64,000 nt of DNA, taken from Chionoecetes opilio (Eukaryota; Arthropoda; Malacostraca; Decapoda; Majidae). Shown here piece after piece: positions 40,673 through 60,413 of the stretch. The notes under the pieces are model-generated. The model saw nothing but the letters and a program-made list of their open reading frames with translations. It was not told the origin of the DNA and ran no database searches. Positions within the stretch are counted from its first letter, which is position 1. Each line of letters opens with the position of its first letter. The position numbers were made by a program, and so were the translations under genes. The DNA lies in contig JACEEZ010005937.1 in the NCBI GenBank assembly GCA_016584305.1, forward strand, positions 95,940 to 159,939, written 5' to 3'.

Positions 40673-41504
40673 GTATATACATAAGTATGAGCTTACGCAT
40701 ATATTTCATAATAGACGCTCACTGATTGTAGTTTTGGAGCAGACGATCTCATCTCAACCCACTGCTGGCGTCCGCGATATTTTTTTTCTTTTGTTACCTG
40801 TCTCCGTTGTGAAAAACTTGAGGGCTTTACATGGCCGTGAATTACAACTGTTTTAAGTTAAGTTCGACACAACCAAGACTCATCTTTACGATGAAATTAC
40901 AAGTCAAAGAGCGAATAAGAACAGTTTTCGAGTAGGTTTATAATTTTCATGTTCATCTTTTATGAAATTAAGTTCGCGAAAAGCAAGTGACACTAACTTG
41001 GATAAAGAGTTCTTAGGAATGGAATGTGGTGTTAGATTTTCGAGGGAGTAGGTACCACAAAAAATAATTATATTTGTACATCTATTTGTAGGCACAACAT
41101 AAATCTCCCTAACGTAGCATGAAAATATTATTTTCAAAGTCCAGTGTCTACAGCATGAAACTGCGTATCTCTCTTCAAAACAGAGACAAACAAAAGTGAA
41201 AGAAATAATATAATTGCGGAGGTCAACCGCAATTATGTGTCAGGACCGCAACCGTTTGTGTCAGGCAGTTGACCCCATACAGCCAACGCCTTCTGAAAGC
41301 TGGAAATCTATTCAAACAGTTGGCGAGGATGAGTACATTTTCTCCATAAAAAGATCATAGTTGATTTTCACACCATAAAGCCTGATGGAAAAGACATGAA
41401 AATACTTGCAAGTAGTAGCAAGTTCTTGGCACGTCACCGTCGGAGAGAAGGACGCATGGGAATGAAGGTTATGAATGCTTCGCCTTCGCACACAATTTTT
41501 AAAT
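40673..41504. other. Unclassified DNA
   Basis: No gene or repeat recognised before LINE-D begins. Confidence 0.45.
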
Positions 41505-43392
41505 CCGTCAACCAATCCTTGATCCGGACTAGAACCCTCCTGGGGAGAGACAAGAAAAGGTATGTCAGGAGTCTCGCTGAGGATGTCGAGGGTCATTTAA
41601 ACGCTAATGCCCTCCGACCCGCCTACCGAGCCCTGAAGAAGCTCCGTTCCAAGTCTCCATCTCGGGCGAGTGCTATTCGAACAGCAGATGGGCGCCTCGT
41701 ATCGGACATGGATGGGCAGATGGCTCGTTGGGCTGAGTACTTTGAGCAGTTGTTCACGGTGGACCCTCCAACTGAGCAGCTTCACACCACTGGGTTACAG
41801 GCAGTGGATGCCGATCCTCCCATTGACGAAACCGCACCCTCTCCTGACGAAGTCAGAGAGGCTGTAGCAAGTTGAGGGGTGGAAAGGCAGCTAGTGTTTG
41901 TAATATCAGTGCAGAGCTCCTCAAAGCTGGGGGTGAGGCCATGATCCGCGGGTTGCATGCTGTCCTGACTGCCGCGTGGCAATCAGGTACCATTCCTCCT
42001 GACTGGAAAAGGGGGCTGGCTGGTCGTCCCTATCTGGAAAGGGAAAGGGGACCGTCAGGACTGCAACAATTACCGCGGTATTACATTGCTCAGCGTGCCA
42101 GGCAAGGTGCTTGCCCATCTATTGCTGACACAGATTCGCAGTCATCTGCTGAAGCATCAGAGACCTCAGCAGTCTGGGTTCACACCTGGTAAGTCAACAA
42201 CAGACCGTATCCTAGCGCTTCGTGTCCTGGTGGAACGCCGACGTGAGTTTCGACAGGGGATGCGTGCAGCCTATGTTGATCTCAAGAAGGCATTTGATTC
42301 AGTGCATCGTGAGTCACTCTGGGGTCTTCTGCGACTTCGCGGGATTCCTGCACGGAATATTAGTTTGATAACTGGTCTGTATTCTGGGACTGAGAGTGCT
42401 GTGAAGTGTGGGGCAGGTGTATCCAGCTTCTTTCCTGTGAATACAGGAATGAGGCAATGATGCGTCCCTGCCCCATCACTTTTCAACGCTTGTATGGACT
42501 GGGTATTGGACAAGATTGTGGATCAAAGTGATTGTGGAGCATCCGTCGGCAACACCAAGATCACTGATCTTGTTTTTGCCGATGATGCAGTAATCTTTGC
42601 TGAGTCGCTGGAGGTCCTGGTGATGGCTCTCGAGGCGCTGCACGAGGAGGCAAAGCCTTTGGGACTTGAGGTCTCCTGGCTTAAGACCAAGGTCCAGGTG
42701 TTTGGAGACTTACTAGATGAAGCAGTACAGTCTGTTCATGCGTGTGGCGAGGACATTGAGATCTTGGAAAGTTTTACATACCTTGGTAGCGCAGTCCATA
42801 ATGACGGCGGGTCACGTCAAGAAGTCTTACGGCGGATTGGCATAGCCCACGGTGTTATGGACTCGCTCAGTGGGAGTATTTGGCGTTGTCGGTACCTGTG
42901 CAGGAGGACAAAGATCCGGATCTTCAAGTCGCTTGTGATCCCTGTCTTACTCTATGGTTGTGAGACATGGACACTAAATAGTGACTTGAAGAGACGAATC
43001 AATGCCTTTGGTAATAAGTGTCTTCGCAGAATCATGGGGTATCGCTGGGATGATTACGTGTCAAATCAGCGATTGCACCGTGAGACTGAATCGTCGCCTA
43101 TTACCTGCATAGTCCGTCAGCCCCAACTTCGGCTATATGGGCATGTGGCACGCTACCCTGAAACCGATCCGTCCCATCGGGTTGTATCTGTAAGAGACAA
43201 TCCGGCATGGAGGAGGCCAAGGGGGCGCCCACAAGTGGCTGGGGCAAGTTGATGTTTCTTGTCGAGAGTTGCTTGGTATGGGAAAGGAGCCTGCATGGGG
43301 ACTCGCGCGTGGTGACCCCCGGGAGTGGCGTCGTAGGGTGAGCGAGGCGACGTGCCCCCCGGCGTATGCCCCCAATGATTGATTGATTGAAC
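41505..43392 (+). mobile_element. LINE family D (RTE-like), 5'-truncated, nearly intact RT
   Basis: Order: R-T-L-L-G-R-D-K-K-R-Y-V-R-S-L-A-E-D (before the RT), frameshift/stop at about 41873, N-Y-R-G-I-T-L-L-S-V-P-G-K, S-G-F-T-P-G-K-S-T-T-D-R-I, Y-V-D-L-K-K-A-F-D-S-V-H-R, then a TGA at 42458 replacing Gly in the R-Q-G-C motif. The catalytic L-V-F-A-D-D-A-V-I-F-A-E is intact at about 42570-42600, followed by L-Y-G-C-E-T-W-T-L, Y-R-W-D-D-Y-V and L-Y-G-H-V-A-R-Y. The 3' end is ccccaatgattgattgattg. The endonuclease is missing. From memory this RT is widespread in marine animals. Confidence 0.88.
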
Positions 43393-43467
43393 CAATCCTT
43401 AATTAATTCTTATTTTTATTTTCCTCGTAAAAGAGCAGCATTTAGTGGTGATATCTATGTTCTAGTG

Positions 43468-45339
<1,872 letters not shown>

Positions 45340-45518
45340 TCATGCACACCTAGTACACGAACACACTTCTCGTAGGCATCCTTGTTATTAATTTACACAC
45401 AAATCTTCTCGCACTAGAGTAAATCAATTATTTTACTGAATACTTTACACATGATGAATGATGGTCCTGTACCAGAACCCAAGCGTGACGGGAAGGTTGG
45501 GGAGAGCATGTAACTCAC

Positions 45519-45602
45519 CTGCTCACCAGGTACGCGGAGTGAGAGGCCTGATACGCCCCGCTGCAGGGCACTGCCGTAGGGGGTCACCAACTCTGCCCCC
45601 AC
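45519..45602 (-). CDS. Exon B of the beat-like Ig-domain gene
   Basis: An 84-nt minus-strand exon of exactly 28 codons, phase 0 at both ends, so it fits behind exon A (ending phase 0) and before exon C. The acceptor is tttctttcattag before 45602, with a good pyrimidine tract; the donor is gagcag|gtgagt at 45519. It encodes the linker between the two halves of the Ig fold, including G-V-S-G-L-S-L-R-V-P, which matches the G-L-x-x-x-L-G-L-x-F-x-V region seen in beat Ig2 domains (family knowledge from memory). It is 16,654 nt from exon A across an intron filled with the CXC pseudogene, SINEs and TIR elements. A second in-frame GT (ctg|gtgagc) sits 8 nt inside the exon and could be an alternative donor. 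Confidence 0.7.
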
Positions 45603-45865
45603 CTAATGAAAGAAAAGACAACAGGAGTTAGTACTGGACACGATATAAAAATCCCCAGCACCAACAACTTGCGCATCCGATACAACTACTCATGCATACA
45701 CATCTCTACTAAGCCATAGCAACATCGGTGCCTGCCAAGCAGCCATGGCCTCTTCTTACATCTCATCAGGCGAAGGCAGTTGTTCACGCCCATGCGATGG
45801 CGCCTTATACTTTACCTCAAATCATACACACCGAGTTGTTTTAAAATTAATCACCTGCAGGGAAA

Positions 45866-51384
<5,519 letters not shown>

Positions 51385-51690
51385 CCATAAGAACATAAGA
51401 AAATAAGGAAGCTACAAGAGGCCGCGAGACCTACATGAGGTCCTGTTACTTAATACTACCTACATCCACCTTTCATTCCCATCTATGAATTTAGCCAGAC
51501 TCTTTTTTATTAAAGGTCTCTAATGACACCTCACCAACTACCTGACGACTGAGTCCATTCCAATCATTTACCACCCTATTTGTGAACCAGTTTTTTTCTA
51601 TTTCTTTTTAAAATCTACGCTTTTCCAGTTCGCATCCGTTACTTGAATTTTAGTTACTTAGATTATTCCCATCCCCATCAATGCTTCCCA
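51385..51690 (-). mobile_element. LINE-A 3' end fragment
   Basis: The inverted 3' end with two octamers (cataagaacataag), then aggaagctacaagaggcc and C-terminal RT codons (Asn-Trp...Arg-Arg region). About 300 bp; the rest is truncated. It lies directly against the start of the CXC coding region. Confidence 0.82.
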
Positions 51691-52640
51691 TCAATATTCC
51701 CATCAATACTTCATACAACTTGCAGGTTACATATTCTGAAGCTGCAAAACAATGCCAAGAAAACAGACACATTTCTTATAAGTTACAGGTAAAGATAATA
51801 AAAACCCTTACCCGGGTCTTCCTATACGCTGTTTTTATTAAAGATGTGAAAAATCCTGACCCTTTGCTGCTTACTGACTGATATTAGATGCCAGGAAAAG
51901 GGAATACTACGCTTCTTCTAAATATTAGCTATATTTTATCATAGTTAACTATATTATCATTATGATTATATATATTGTAATATATTTATATCATAATTAT
52001 ATGATACATACATAGGCATAATTTTAAGCACGATACCTTAACATAGCATGGAATTTTTGCCTCGTAAAAAAAATTGAGTATAGGTTAGCCACCCGCCCTG
52101 TATAGAGAGAGGGAGAGAGGGAGGGAGGGAGCTTAATCCATGATATGTAGTCTTGATTGGGGCCGAGGGTTTATCCTTTTACCACCCCGCACTTATGAAT
52201 GCACACTTTTGTGTATGGGATACGACCAGGTTCGTGCAATATAGCCCTAAACCTGGCTCATCGTTCATCCAGCCTCCTTCAAGTCCCGTGTGATCTGTAG
52301 ACCATCCGGAGAACTTCTTTAATTTCCCCTTTGTCTTTGGTTTGGCTGTCCCGCGCTGGCACGTCCTGTCAACTCAGGTGCGTCTGTCTGCTTAAGCTTT
52401 GGGGGCCTGTTAAGCAAAATTTGGGACACTAAGATACTGAGCAAAAATGCTACTATTTATCATGCTACCGTATGATGCTCTGATGCTATGCTAAGTATCA
52501 TAAGCGGAAACTGGACACCATACCGAGTCTCACGGTAGCGATGTCACCAGTGTGCCCTGGTAGTGTGCTGGCAACCACTCTATTCTACCAATAAGAAGAT
52601 GAAGATGAAAATGAATCACCAACACCAATATCACATCAAA
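51691..52640. other. Unclassified DNA
   Basis: No gene recognised. A short GAGG-rich tract is at 52107-52132. Confidence 0.5.
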
Positions 52641-52794
52641 CTGTATACCGGAAGTCATTAAGATAGTCAAATATATTTCAAAACATTGCAGAGTTATCCT
52701 AATTGGAAATAATGTGTATAAAGTATGTATAAAATACCAAAATAGGTAAAAGGATAGGGCATTGAATTTCCAACCACAGGTATTACATGCAAAA

Positions 52795-52975
52795 GTAAGT
52801 TTTTCTGGAATATTTTGGCGGCCATCTTAAAAACAATTTGCCACCATCATGGATTTTCAAATGCCCAATCGAGTAGATTTGAAGAGTCACCTATATACAA
52901 TATGTGTGCCAATTTTCATGCTTGTATCATCATCTGGAATATTTTGGCAATATTTGGAATTATCTGCTCTACTAT
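52795..52975 (+). mobile_element. Lone 3' fragment of the CXC-protein element
   Basis: Inverted copy of 45866-46020: aatattttggcggccatctt, catttgaaaatc (inverse), cttcaaatct and ttatctgctctactata correspond at both loci. Part of the 3' region of the 46-51 kb pseudogene thus exists as a separate, opposite-oriented copy. Confidence 0.65.
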
Positions 52976-53010
52976 AGAGGGCATCACGCTCCCAGAGTGC
53001 CATCATAGCT

Positions 53011-53709
53011 CTGGTGTCGCGTTCCCAGCAGTCTGTGTATTCGGTGCAGTCCACCTTTGTTTACCAACAAAAGAACACACGAACAAAGATAATGAACGAA
53101 AAGAATGCGCATGCGCGGAGGCAAATGTTTACTAACAAAGACTTATTGATCAACAAAGCCGGATCGCATTAAACACGGTACCGTGTACGCATCTTGTCGC
53201 GTGTTCCTGAATGTCCGACAAGTGTTCTCAAGCTTGGGAGGCATATTGTTTTATTCTTTCATTGGAAAAACATTCATGAATCGAATAATGCGCTCTGCTT
53301 TTGTAATAAAGAAGTAAAGAACATTAAATAGCCTTTATGCAGTGATTCATGAGTAAATTTATGGAATACAGCATCTTGCTAATTTCAAAACAAAACTATT
53401 TTGATGTGCATCATAATCTTTCCTGTATATCTCCAGCCATGTCGTCGGAGGACGCCTGCGAATGCTTTTGCTGATAACAAATCTTTGTTAGTGAGCTTTC
53501 GTCTCCGCGTATGCGCAGTTCGCGCGCACCCCCCCTTTTGTTGGTAAACAAAGACGGGTTGTCGTAGGACGCCTGCGAATGCTTTTGTAGATCAACACAT
53601 TTTGTTAGTAAATATTCGTCTCCGCACATGCGCAGTTCGCGTTTTTTTGTTGTTGGTAAACAAAGATGGATTGCACTGAATACACAGACTGCTGGGAACG
53701 CGACACCAG
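53011..53709. mobile_element. TIR element with about 150-bp inverted arms
   Basis: The left arm starts ctggtgtcgcgttcccagca and the right arm ends tgctgggaacgcgacaccag. The arms share tgtgtattcggtgcagtcca, tttgtttaccaacaa and gcgcatgcgcggag. The right arm side contains a 120-bp tandem duplication (53441-53560 and 53561-53675, both starting gtcgt...ggacgcctgcgaatgc). No clear target duplication, no ORF. Confidence 0.7.
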
Positions 53710-53761
53710 CCCGCACGGGCCGGTGTCGGGAGGGAGACTCCTCCCTCTGGAGGGAATATAT

Positions 53762-54122
53762 GGGGCGAGGGTAGCAGAAAGGTTAGCGTCTCCGAGTGGC
53801 GTTCTCAGTGACCCGGGTTCGATCCCGAGTGAGAACCATAAATCCACTTAAAATCTTTCTGCACCGTCGAGTGGCCTAAGAACACCCACATGCTGCCCAT
53901 CAACTCTATCTTCGATTGTGGCAATCATCGGAGGACACAGGGGGGCGGCATGCGCCTCTTATCACAGGCGTCACTATAAATATCCTGCCTGCGCCACCAC
54001 AGGTGAGGGCCTACCATCACAGCCCTCAAGTGAACCTCCAGGGGCTACCATCTGAGCCTTAAATGTCACTGCGTACACACGCTATAGGCATAATTGTGAA
54101 AATAAAGAAGAAAAAAACGAAA
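53762..54122 (+). mobile_element. tRNA-like SINE, family S1 (copy 3)
   Basis: Head gtagcagaaaggttagcgtc, box B cgggttcgatcccgag, then caccgtcgagtggcctaaga, aggcgtcactataaatatcc, tgcctgcgccaccac, aagtgaacctccaggggcta, gctataggcat and an A-rich tail. Confidence 0.83.
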
Positions 54123-56362
54123 ACAGATTCCATTAAGCTACGAAGCACCTCACGCCACCCTGCAGGGAGGCATCAAAGGCCTTTAAGCGGCAGTCCCGTA
54201 CAATGCTGCATGCTTTCATCGACTCACGAATTGTATCTGGCCGGAACTCAGGCTTGTTCAATACCATTCACCACTTCATACGAAATATTCACAATATATA
54301 CGACAACGCACAGAGATTCACATCACGTATTCAAAAAGTCGACACGACCAATTGCTGCCTTGCGTCACTGGGACAAAATGAAAATATTCACAGGATGTGT
54401 AAAACTTTCAGTGTACGGCAAAGAGCTTCAGCTCTCGCTGTAACAAGCTGTGATAGGTTGGCCGAGGATGGTTGGCTCATCCAGTGACGTGGAGAAGAAG
54501 GCTTGTTTCCATCCATGTTGTCAAATTGCTCTGGTCGTGCTGTCTGTGCCACACGTCTGCCAGGTGCTTCCTGGGCTGCCACAACGTGGGCCCAAAAAGT
54601 TAAGTGAGTGAGATATTAGATCCTAAACATGATTAATTGTAGCGTTATTAACTCTTTATAAAATAAATTGGTTTATTGTCTTTCTATTTAACTACACAAT
54701 CTGGAGTACAACAATCTATTACGAATATGAATAAAATCTATGAAAGATTTGTATGCGTATTGATAATTTCCATCATGACATTGTCCACCATGGAGAGCTG
54801 CAGAGGATGGACATATTGGCCCTTACATGCCCACGGGTAATAATTGTTTTGAACTACAATTCGGCTACAATTGTCATTGTAGCCGAGGGTCCCACACACA
54901 TTCAATCTGTTCCACACTGAATGACGGGAAATATTTTGAGCTTTTCAAAGAGTGAGGCAGTAGTTTCAGCCCTGGCAGCTCCCTGGCAACCTGAGGGTCA
55001 TGTACGTTCACCGACCCATAGGCCCTCGGCATGTGTTGCACCTTATAACTGTTCGGCAAACGTTGAACCTTTGAGTTATATGAGCATGATTGGATTAACA
55101 TCAACCATACAAATATATTTTACTTAAAAATATTACATCTTCTTCATTGTTTTATTAGTTACATATTTATATAGTTCATTACAACATGTACGAGTATTTC
55201 TTTGGTCAACCATCACATATCTAATACCAAAATAATTATGATTTTTTTCATGATTATTTTTTTCAACCATTATCATAATTACCAATGTGGGGGATTACCC
55301 GGAAGGGGGCGTCGCATTGATACCACTCCTAAGCTCTTTCCTTCCGGAACAAAGGTCACCGTTCCTGGCCTCAAGCGACATCCCTCCACCACTCCGTCTT
55401 CTGTCAGACCCCACTTCTGGCGGCCTCCGACCTCCACCTCTCCCCACATCATGGCTGCGTAGTCATCCCTCCCCCCTCACCCCCCTCAAACCACCTGCCC
55501 CGCTCCCACCTGCACCATACCGGGTCACGAGGGCTTGGAGATTATCCGTCCATGTCCCTCCCCTACTCCCCTCCCCTCAGGCCACCGTACCCTCGCCGTT
55601 GCCTCGTGGTGGCCAGGATATTATCTAACCGCTTCCTCCCCTGGATTAAACAACACCTTGCAACCAAAAGCCAACATCTTTGCCTTTACCATTATTTTTA
55701 CCATTACAGTCATTATTTACCTTACATGACTTTATTTACTTCTGGTATTTGCTTTCCTTACACCGACTTCGTACTTACTTTGCATGTTTGACTAGTTATA
55801 TCCACTTACCTAATACTGTGGTTCTTATCTTGATTGATTTGATGTTTCTACGCCCATTTCCCTGCAGCCGATGCAGGGCTCTTTGTGGGACGTTCTCTGG
55901 TGAATGAGTTGATCACTTACGTAACTTTCGTGCATGTTTCAATAAAAATATTATTTCCAGATCCTGAGCATAGGTTACACTGCACGGCCGATGTAATCGA
56001 AACGATCTAAGGATGTGAATACATGTCGAAATGAACAATAACGTTTTTCTTCTCCTATTTTTCGCCTCTAAATATGGAGCAGAGGCCTTTTGAACACAGT
56101 TTAGAGACCCTTGCTGCGGAAAACCGTTAAGAGCTAGGACCACTGAATCGCTAGCAAACCATCGCAAAAAAGGGAGGAAATAGACTATTGGAGGCCTATT
56201 GGTACGCCAAGAATCATCCGAGGCAGAAGAGTAATAAGTAACAAGGCTAACACACAAGGGAAGATGTTATGACTTTTCTACCATTACTTAGAGGACTGAG
56301 CATAACCAATCAGTAGGTGTCGGGTCCTTTCCCTGCATATTGAGGGCAGGCGGGCAGTTCTC
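54123..56362. other. Unclassified DNA
   Basis: No gene recognised. 55300-55640 is C-rich (CCTCCC runs), giving Pro-rich frames without domain support. Frames at 54063-54443, 54203-54487 and 55913-56257 likewise lack motifs. Confidence 0.45.
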
Positions 56363-56757
56363 CTACGTGGTAACAAGTGAAAAGGTAAATGGTAGGCAGC
56401 CTATACGTGGTTATCGGTGTAAATATATTAATGGCAGGCAGGCAGTACGTGGTTACCGGTGTAAAGGTATTAATGGCAGGCAGGCAGTACGTGGTTACCG
56501 GCGTAAAGGTATTAATGGCAGGCAGGCAGTACGTGGTCACCGGTGTAAAGGTAGTAATGGCAGGCAGGCAGTACGTGGTCACCGGTGTAAAGGTATTAAT
56601 GGCAGGCAGGCAGTCCGTGGTCACCGGTGTAAAGGTATTAATGGCAGGCAGGCAGTCCGTGGTCACCGGTGTAAAGGTATTAATGGCAGGCAGGCAGTCC
56701 GTGGTCACCGGTGTAAAGGTATTAATGGCAGGCAGCTAGTATGTGATCACTATCAAT
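56363..56757. repeat. 42-bp minisatellite, about 9 copies
   Basis: The unit gtaaaggtattaatggcagg-caggcagtacgtggtcaccggt repeats head to tail; copies differ mainly at tacgt/tccgt and tta/tca. 42 bp keeps frames open, giving 14-residue repeats on both strands (G-I-N-G-R-Q-A-V-R-G-H-R-C-K on plus). No start context or flanking coding, so not a gene. Confidence 0.93.
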
Positions 56758-57154
56758 AGCAAAGTGTTACATTTTACAGTCTTTACATTTTAGTGTAAAA
56801 AAAGACTTTATGACTCAGTCAACATTTGACAGTGGGAGAATATTGGAGTGAAGAATATAAGAAGAATTAGAAGATTAGAATTAGAGTGAATATTCATTGT
56901 TATTTACATCATTACTCACATTACAGTCTGCAATATTATCATCAATATTAGTGTTAAGGCTTTATAAAAAATTGTTATTCAAATATATCCGAAACACGAA
57001 GGAATTGTTTGGGCCAAGAGTCAATAAATATTACCAAACATTTGCCTATCGGTGTTACCTGTCCTGGTACATACATGGCGAGTATCATGTATAGAGCTAG
57101 TATGCCTAACAAACCCTTAGGTGAACAGAAACACCTCCCATTAGCCATGTGGAG

Positions 57155-57158
<4 letters not shown>
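56758..57158. other. Unclassified AT-rich DNA
   Basis: Nothing recognised. Confidence 0.5.
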
Positions 57159-57221
<63 letters not shown>

Positions 57222-57222
57222 T
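57159..57222. repeat. (GA)n microsatellite
   Basis: About 64 bp GA with one GATA. Confidence 0.97.
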
Positions 57223-57349
57223 ATTCAGAGAACAAGTAATAAAAGTTATAATGATAGCAACAAGAGGGAAAGCGCCATGCGTCAGGTATGGTCACAGATA
57301 TACAAATCAATAGAGGTTTCTCTTGCCCACAAAATTCTGCAATACAACA

Positions 57350-57535
57350 GGTGACTAAGTTGTCCATGTCTCATATCCATAGAATAAGACAGGGTCACAA
57401 GCGACTTGAAGATCCGGATCTTTGTCCTTTTGCACAGGTACCGACATAACCAAATAGTCGTGCTGAGCGAGCCCATAACACCGTGTGCAATGCCAATTCA
57501 CCGTAAGACTTCTTAACGTGACCCACCGTCATTCA
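57350..57535 (-). mobile_element. LINE-D internal fragment
   Basis: Matches the inverse of 42790-42970 of the intact copy (gacttgaagatccggatctt, tgtgcaatgccaattc, aagacttcttaacgtgac). About 185 bp, degraded. Confidence 0.78.
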
Positions 57536-57936
57536 AAATAAATGATGTATCATTTTAAATCATTCCAACATTGAAATGGTGACTATATTGCCCGAATACC
57601 ATTGCAATTGTCAACATTTTGCTACATTTAGCGTTGTTCAGCGGTCTGTTAGGTAACAGCTGTTTTCTCTTTTGTGAATAGCTGTTGGTGCTTTCCTGCT
57701 ACCTAACAAAGGTTGTTAAGGCTAACAAGCAAATTCTGTGTATTCGTCATCACGTGGTCTGCTACAATACCCATAGACTCTAATTACATAATACGGCCTT
57801 GGTCTCTGTCTTAGTAGCGTCCAGGGGGCGCATTCAAAGACGCTTACCTCCATGGTTGCTAGCTTAACATCTGTCATCAGCTGTTTTGGCATTCAATGAG
57901 GAGATTGATGACGTCAGAGTTGTTGTTCGCAAGGCA
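57536..57936. other. Unclassified DNA
   Basis: Nothing recognised. Confidence 0.5.
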
Positions 57937-58281
57937 ATTTTTTTTTTTTTTGTTTTACATATGTGCCTATAGCGCCTGTAGGCAGTGGTGATCCAGGGAT
58001 CGGATGGTAGTCTCTGGAGGTTCACTTGAGGGGTGTGATGGTTGGCCCTCGCCCGTGGTGGCGCAGGCAGGATTTTTATAGTGACGCTTGTGATTAGAGG
58101 CTCATGCCGCCCCCCTGTGTCCTCCGATGCACTCGCAATCGAAGGTAGAGTTGATGGGCAGGGCATGTGAGTGTTCTTAGGCCACTCGACGGTGCAGAAA
58201 GGTTTTTTTTTCTTCGGGGATCGAACTCGGGTCACCAAGAACGCGAGTCGGAGACGCTAACCACTCCGCTACCGCCTCCCC
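57937..58281 (-). mobile_element. tRNA-like SINE, family S1 (copy 4) with poly(A)
   Basis: On the minus strand it starts ggggaggcggtagcggagtg, box B gagttcgatccccg, body caccgtcgagtggcctaaga to caggcgctataggcacatat, and ends in poly(A) (plus-strand poly(T) 57938-57951). It shows the true 3' end of S1. Confidence 0.87.
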
Positions 58282-59565
58282 AAAACTGCCTATAGGGTGG
58301 TTTTAAGGAAACAACGTACATACTAATCCTCATAAATTGAGTATATATGATGTTTTCTGACTCAAGAACTGAACAGGGCAAGTATACAAACGAAATTAGG
58401 CCATATAACAAACCCAGGCGCTTGTGGTGATTTTGTTCTGTGTTGATGTGCCAAGAGTGGTGAGCGTGGCATCTCGACCCGGGTAGCGATGCCAGACAGC
58501 ACCACGCATGGCTCTGTGGCAGACAGCAGCTACACGTATGTGGTCACAATTTTCCTTAATTAAAACCAGAGCCCCTGTCCACCCAGTAGTGAATGGATAC
58601 CAGGTGTTAGCCGGGGGCTTGTGACCCGCCTCCCGGGGTGGTGGCTTCCCCCAACACTTGGGAGTAAGGAGAGCTACGAAGCAATACTAGCGAAAGAGGT
58701 CACAAGAAGAAGAAGAATACCAGCCTATTCCTTCGAAGAAATAATGGAATAGCTAGAATACAAGGAAGTACAAGACACCGGTGTGTTACCCGAGTGTATG
58801 TGGAGGTGGAAACAAGTGTTGAAGCGACGGGTGACACAGGGGATGTAATAATGATGGAATAAGCTAGAGAATATAAATAAGTACAACACATCGGCCGCGT
58901 ATTATAGAAGGAACAAGTGTTGGAGGTTATAAGCGAAGGAGGTGGTACAGGGAATTGTGGAATGAAGGAATAATGACATAACCTACTTTTTGAGAAGGAC
59001 GACGAAGCTGAAAGTTCGTGCGGAATGAGATTGGAGGTAGATAGAAAGAACCTTGAAAATGCAGGCCGCGGCTGCCTTGTGATTGGCTGACACGTTTGAG
59101 ACACAATCTGATTGGCTGGCACGTTTGTTTTGACACAATTGTGATTCGTGGGCGAGGCTGTGATGTCATTGTAGTCGCTCAGCCACTCAGCTATGAACAA
59201 CCATGTACCGCCACTGCCATGTCTCGTCTTTGAATACCCGTTAACACAGGGGTGTAGAAATAAAGGGATGTTGTTGAGCTAGCACCTGTGGTCTTTAACT
59301 CTCTTTGAATCCCTGCCCTGATCAGGAAGGTAACTGTGTATAATATAATTATTTTTAGCAGGATTATTTTGAAGTCACGAATTTGTTTCATCCTGCAATA
59401 GTAACGTGGTAAAGAAAACATCGCATTATTTACGATTTTCCATTTTGTCATTACTTATCAACCACGAATATCTGTTAAACAATGAATGTTAACACCTGAT
59501 TTACTACTCTTCTCAGATTAAAGTTGTGTATTTTTTTTCAAGGAGTGGTGTTACATACAAACCAG
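58282..59565. other. Mostly unclassified DNA with a SINE S3 fragment
   Basis: 58562-58672 is the middle of SINE S3 on plus (gtccacccagtagtgaatgg, gttagccgggggcttgtgac). Duplicated motifs such as tgattggctgacacgtttg / gattggctggcacgtttg lie at 59081 and 59110. No gene recognised. Confidence 0.5.
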
Positions 59566-59780
59566 GGGCGGCATTTTGGAAGGGGCTCTAAACTACACCC
59601 TCTTAGCGTCCTAAGACCGACTTAGTTATACCGGGCCAAGAAGATTACTAAGAAAGCATTTTCGGGCGTCATCTCAGCCTCGTGTAAGGGGACAGAAGGC
59701 CAACCCTTCTTAGTGCCACCTAACCAATCAGCGCGCGCGACACAAGTCTGTATTTGGCGGGAAATACGTATACCACGCCG

Positions 59781-59872
<92 letters not shown>

Positions 59873-59906
59873 TCCCTTCTCTCTCTCTCTCTTTCCCTCT
59901 CTCTCT

Positions 59907-60002
<96 letters not shown>

Positions 60003-60118
60003 TCCTCTTCTCTCTCTCTCTCTCTCTCTTTCCCTTCTCTCTCTCTCTCTCTCTCTTCCTCTTCTCTCTCTCTCTCTCTCTTCTCTTCTCTCTCTCTCTC
60101 TCTCTCTCTCTCCCTCCT

Positions 60119-60177
<59 letters not shown>

Positions 60178-60318
60178 CCTCTCTCTCTCTCCTCTCTCTC
60201 TCTCCTCTCTCTCCTCTCCTTTTTTTTTCTTCTATTATTTCTTCTCCCTCCTCTTCCTTCTCCTTGAGTTGCCAGATATGTATTTCTGCTAGTCACAGTG
60301 CAGTGTACACGCCGAGGG

Positions 60319-60371
<53 letters not shown>

Positions 60372-60376
60372 TCTCT

Positions 60377-60413
<37 letters not shown>

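Noticed and set aside
58700..59200. 166-codon Ser/Thr/Pro-rich minus-strand frame
   Set aside because: Overlaps sequence with locally duplicated motifs and a poly-Phe end; no domain seen.
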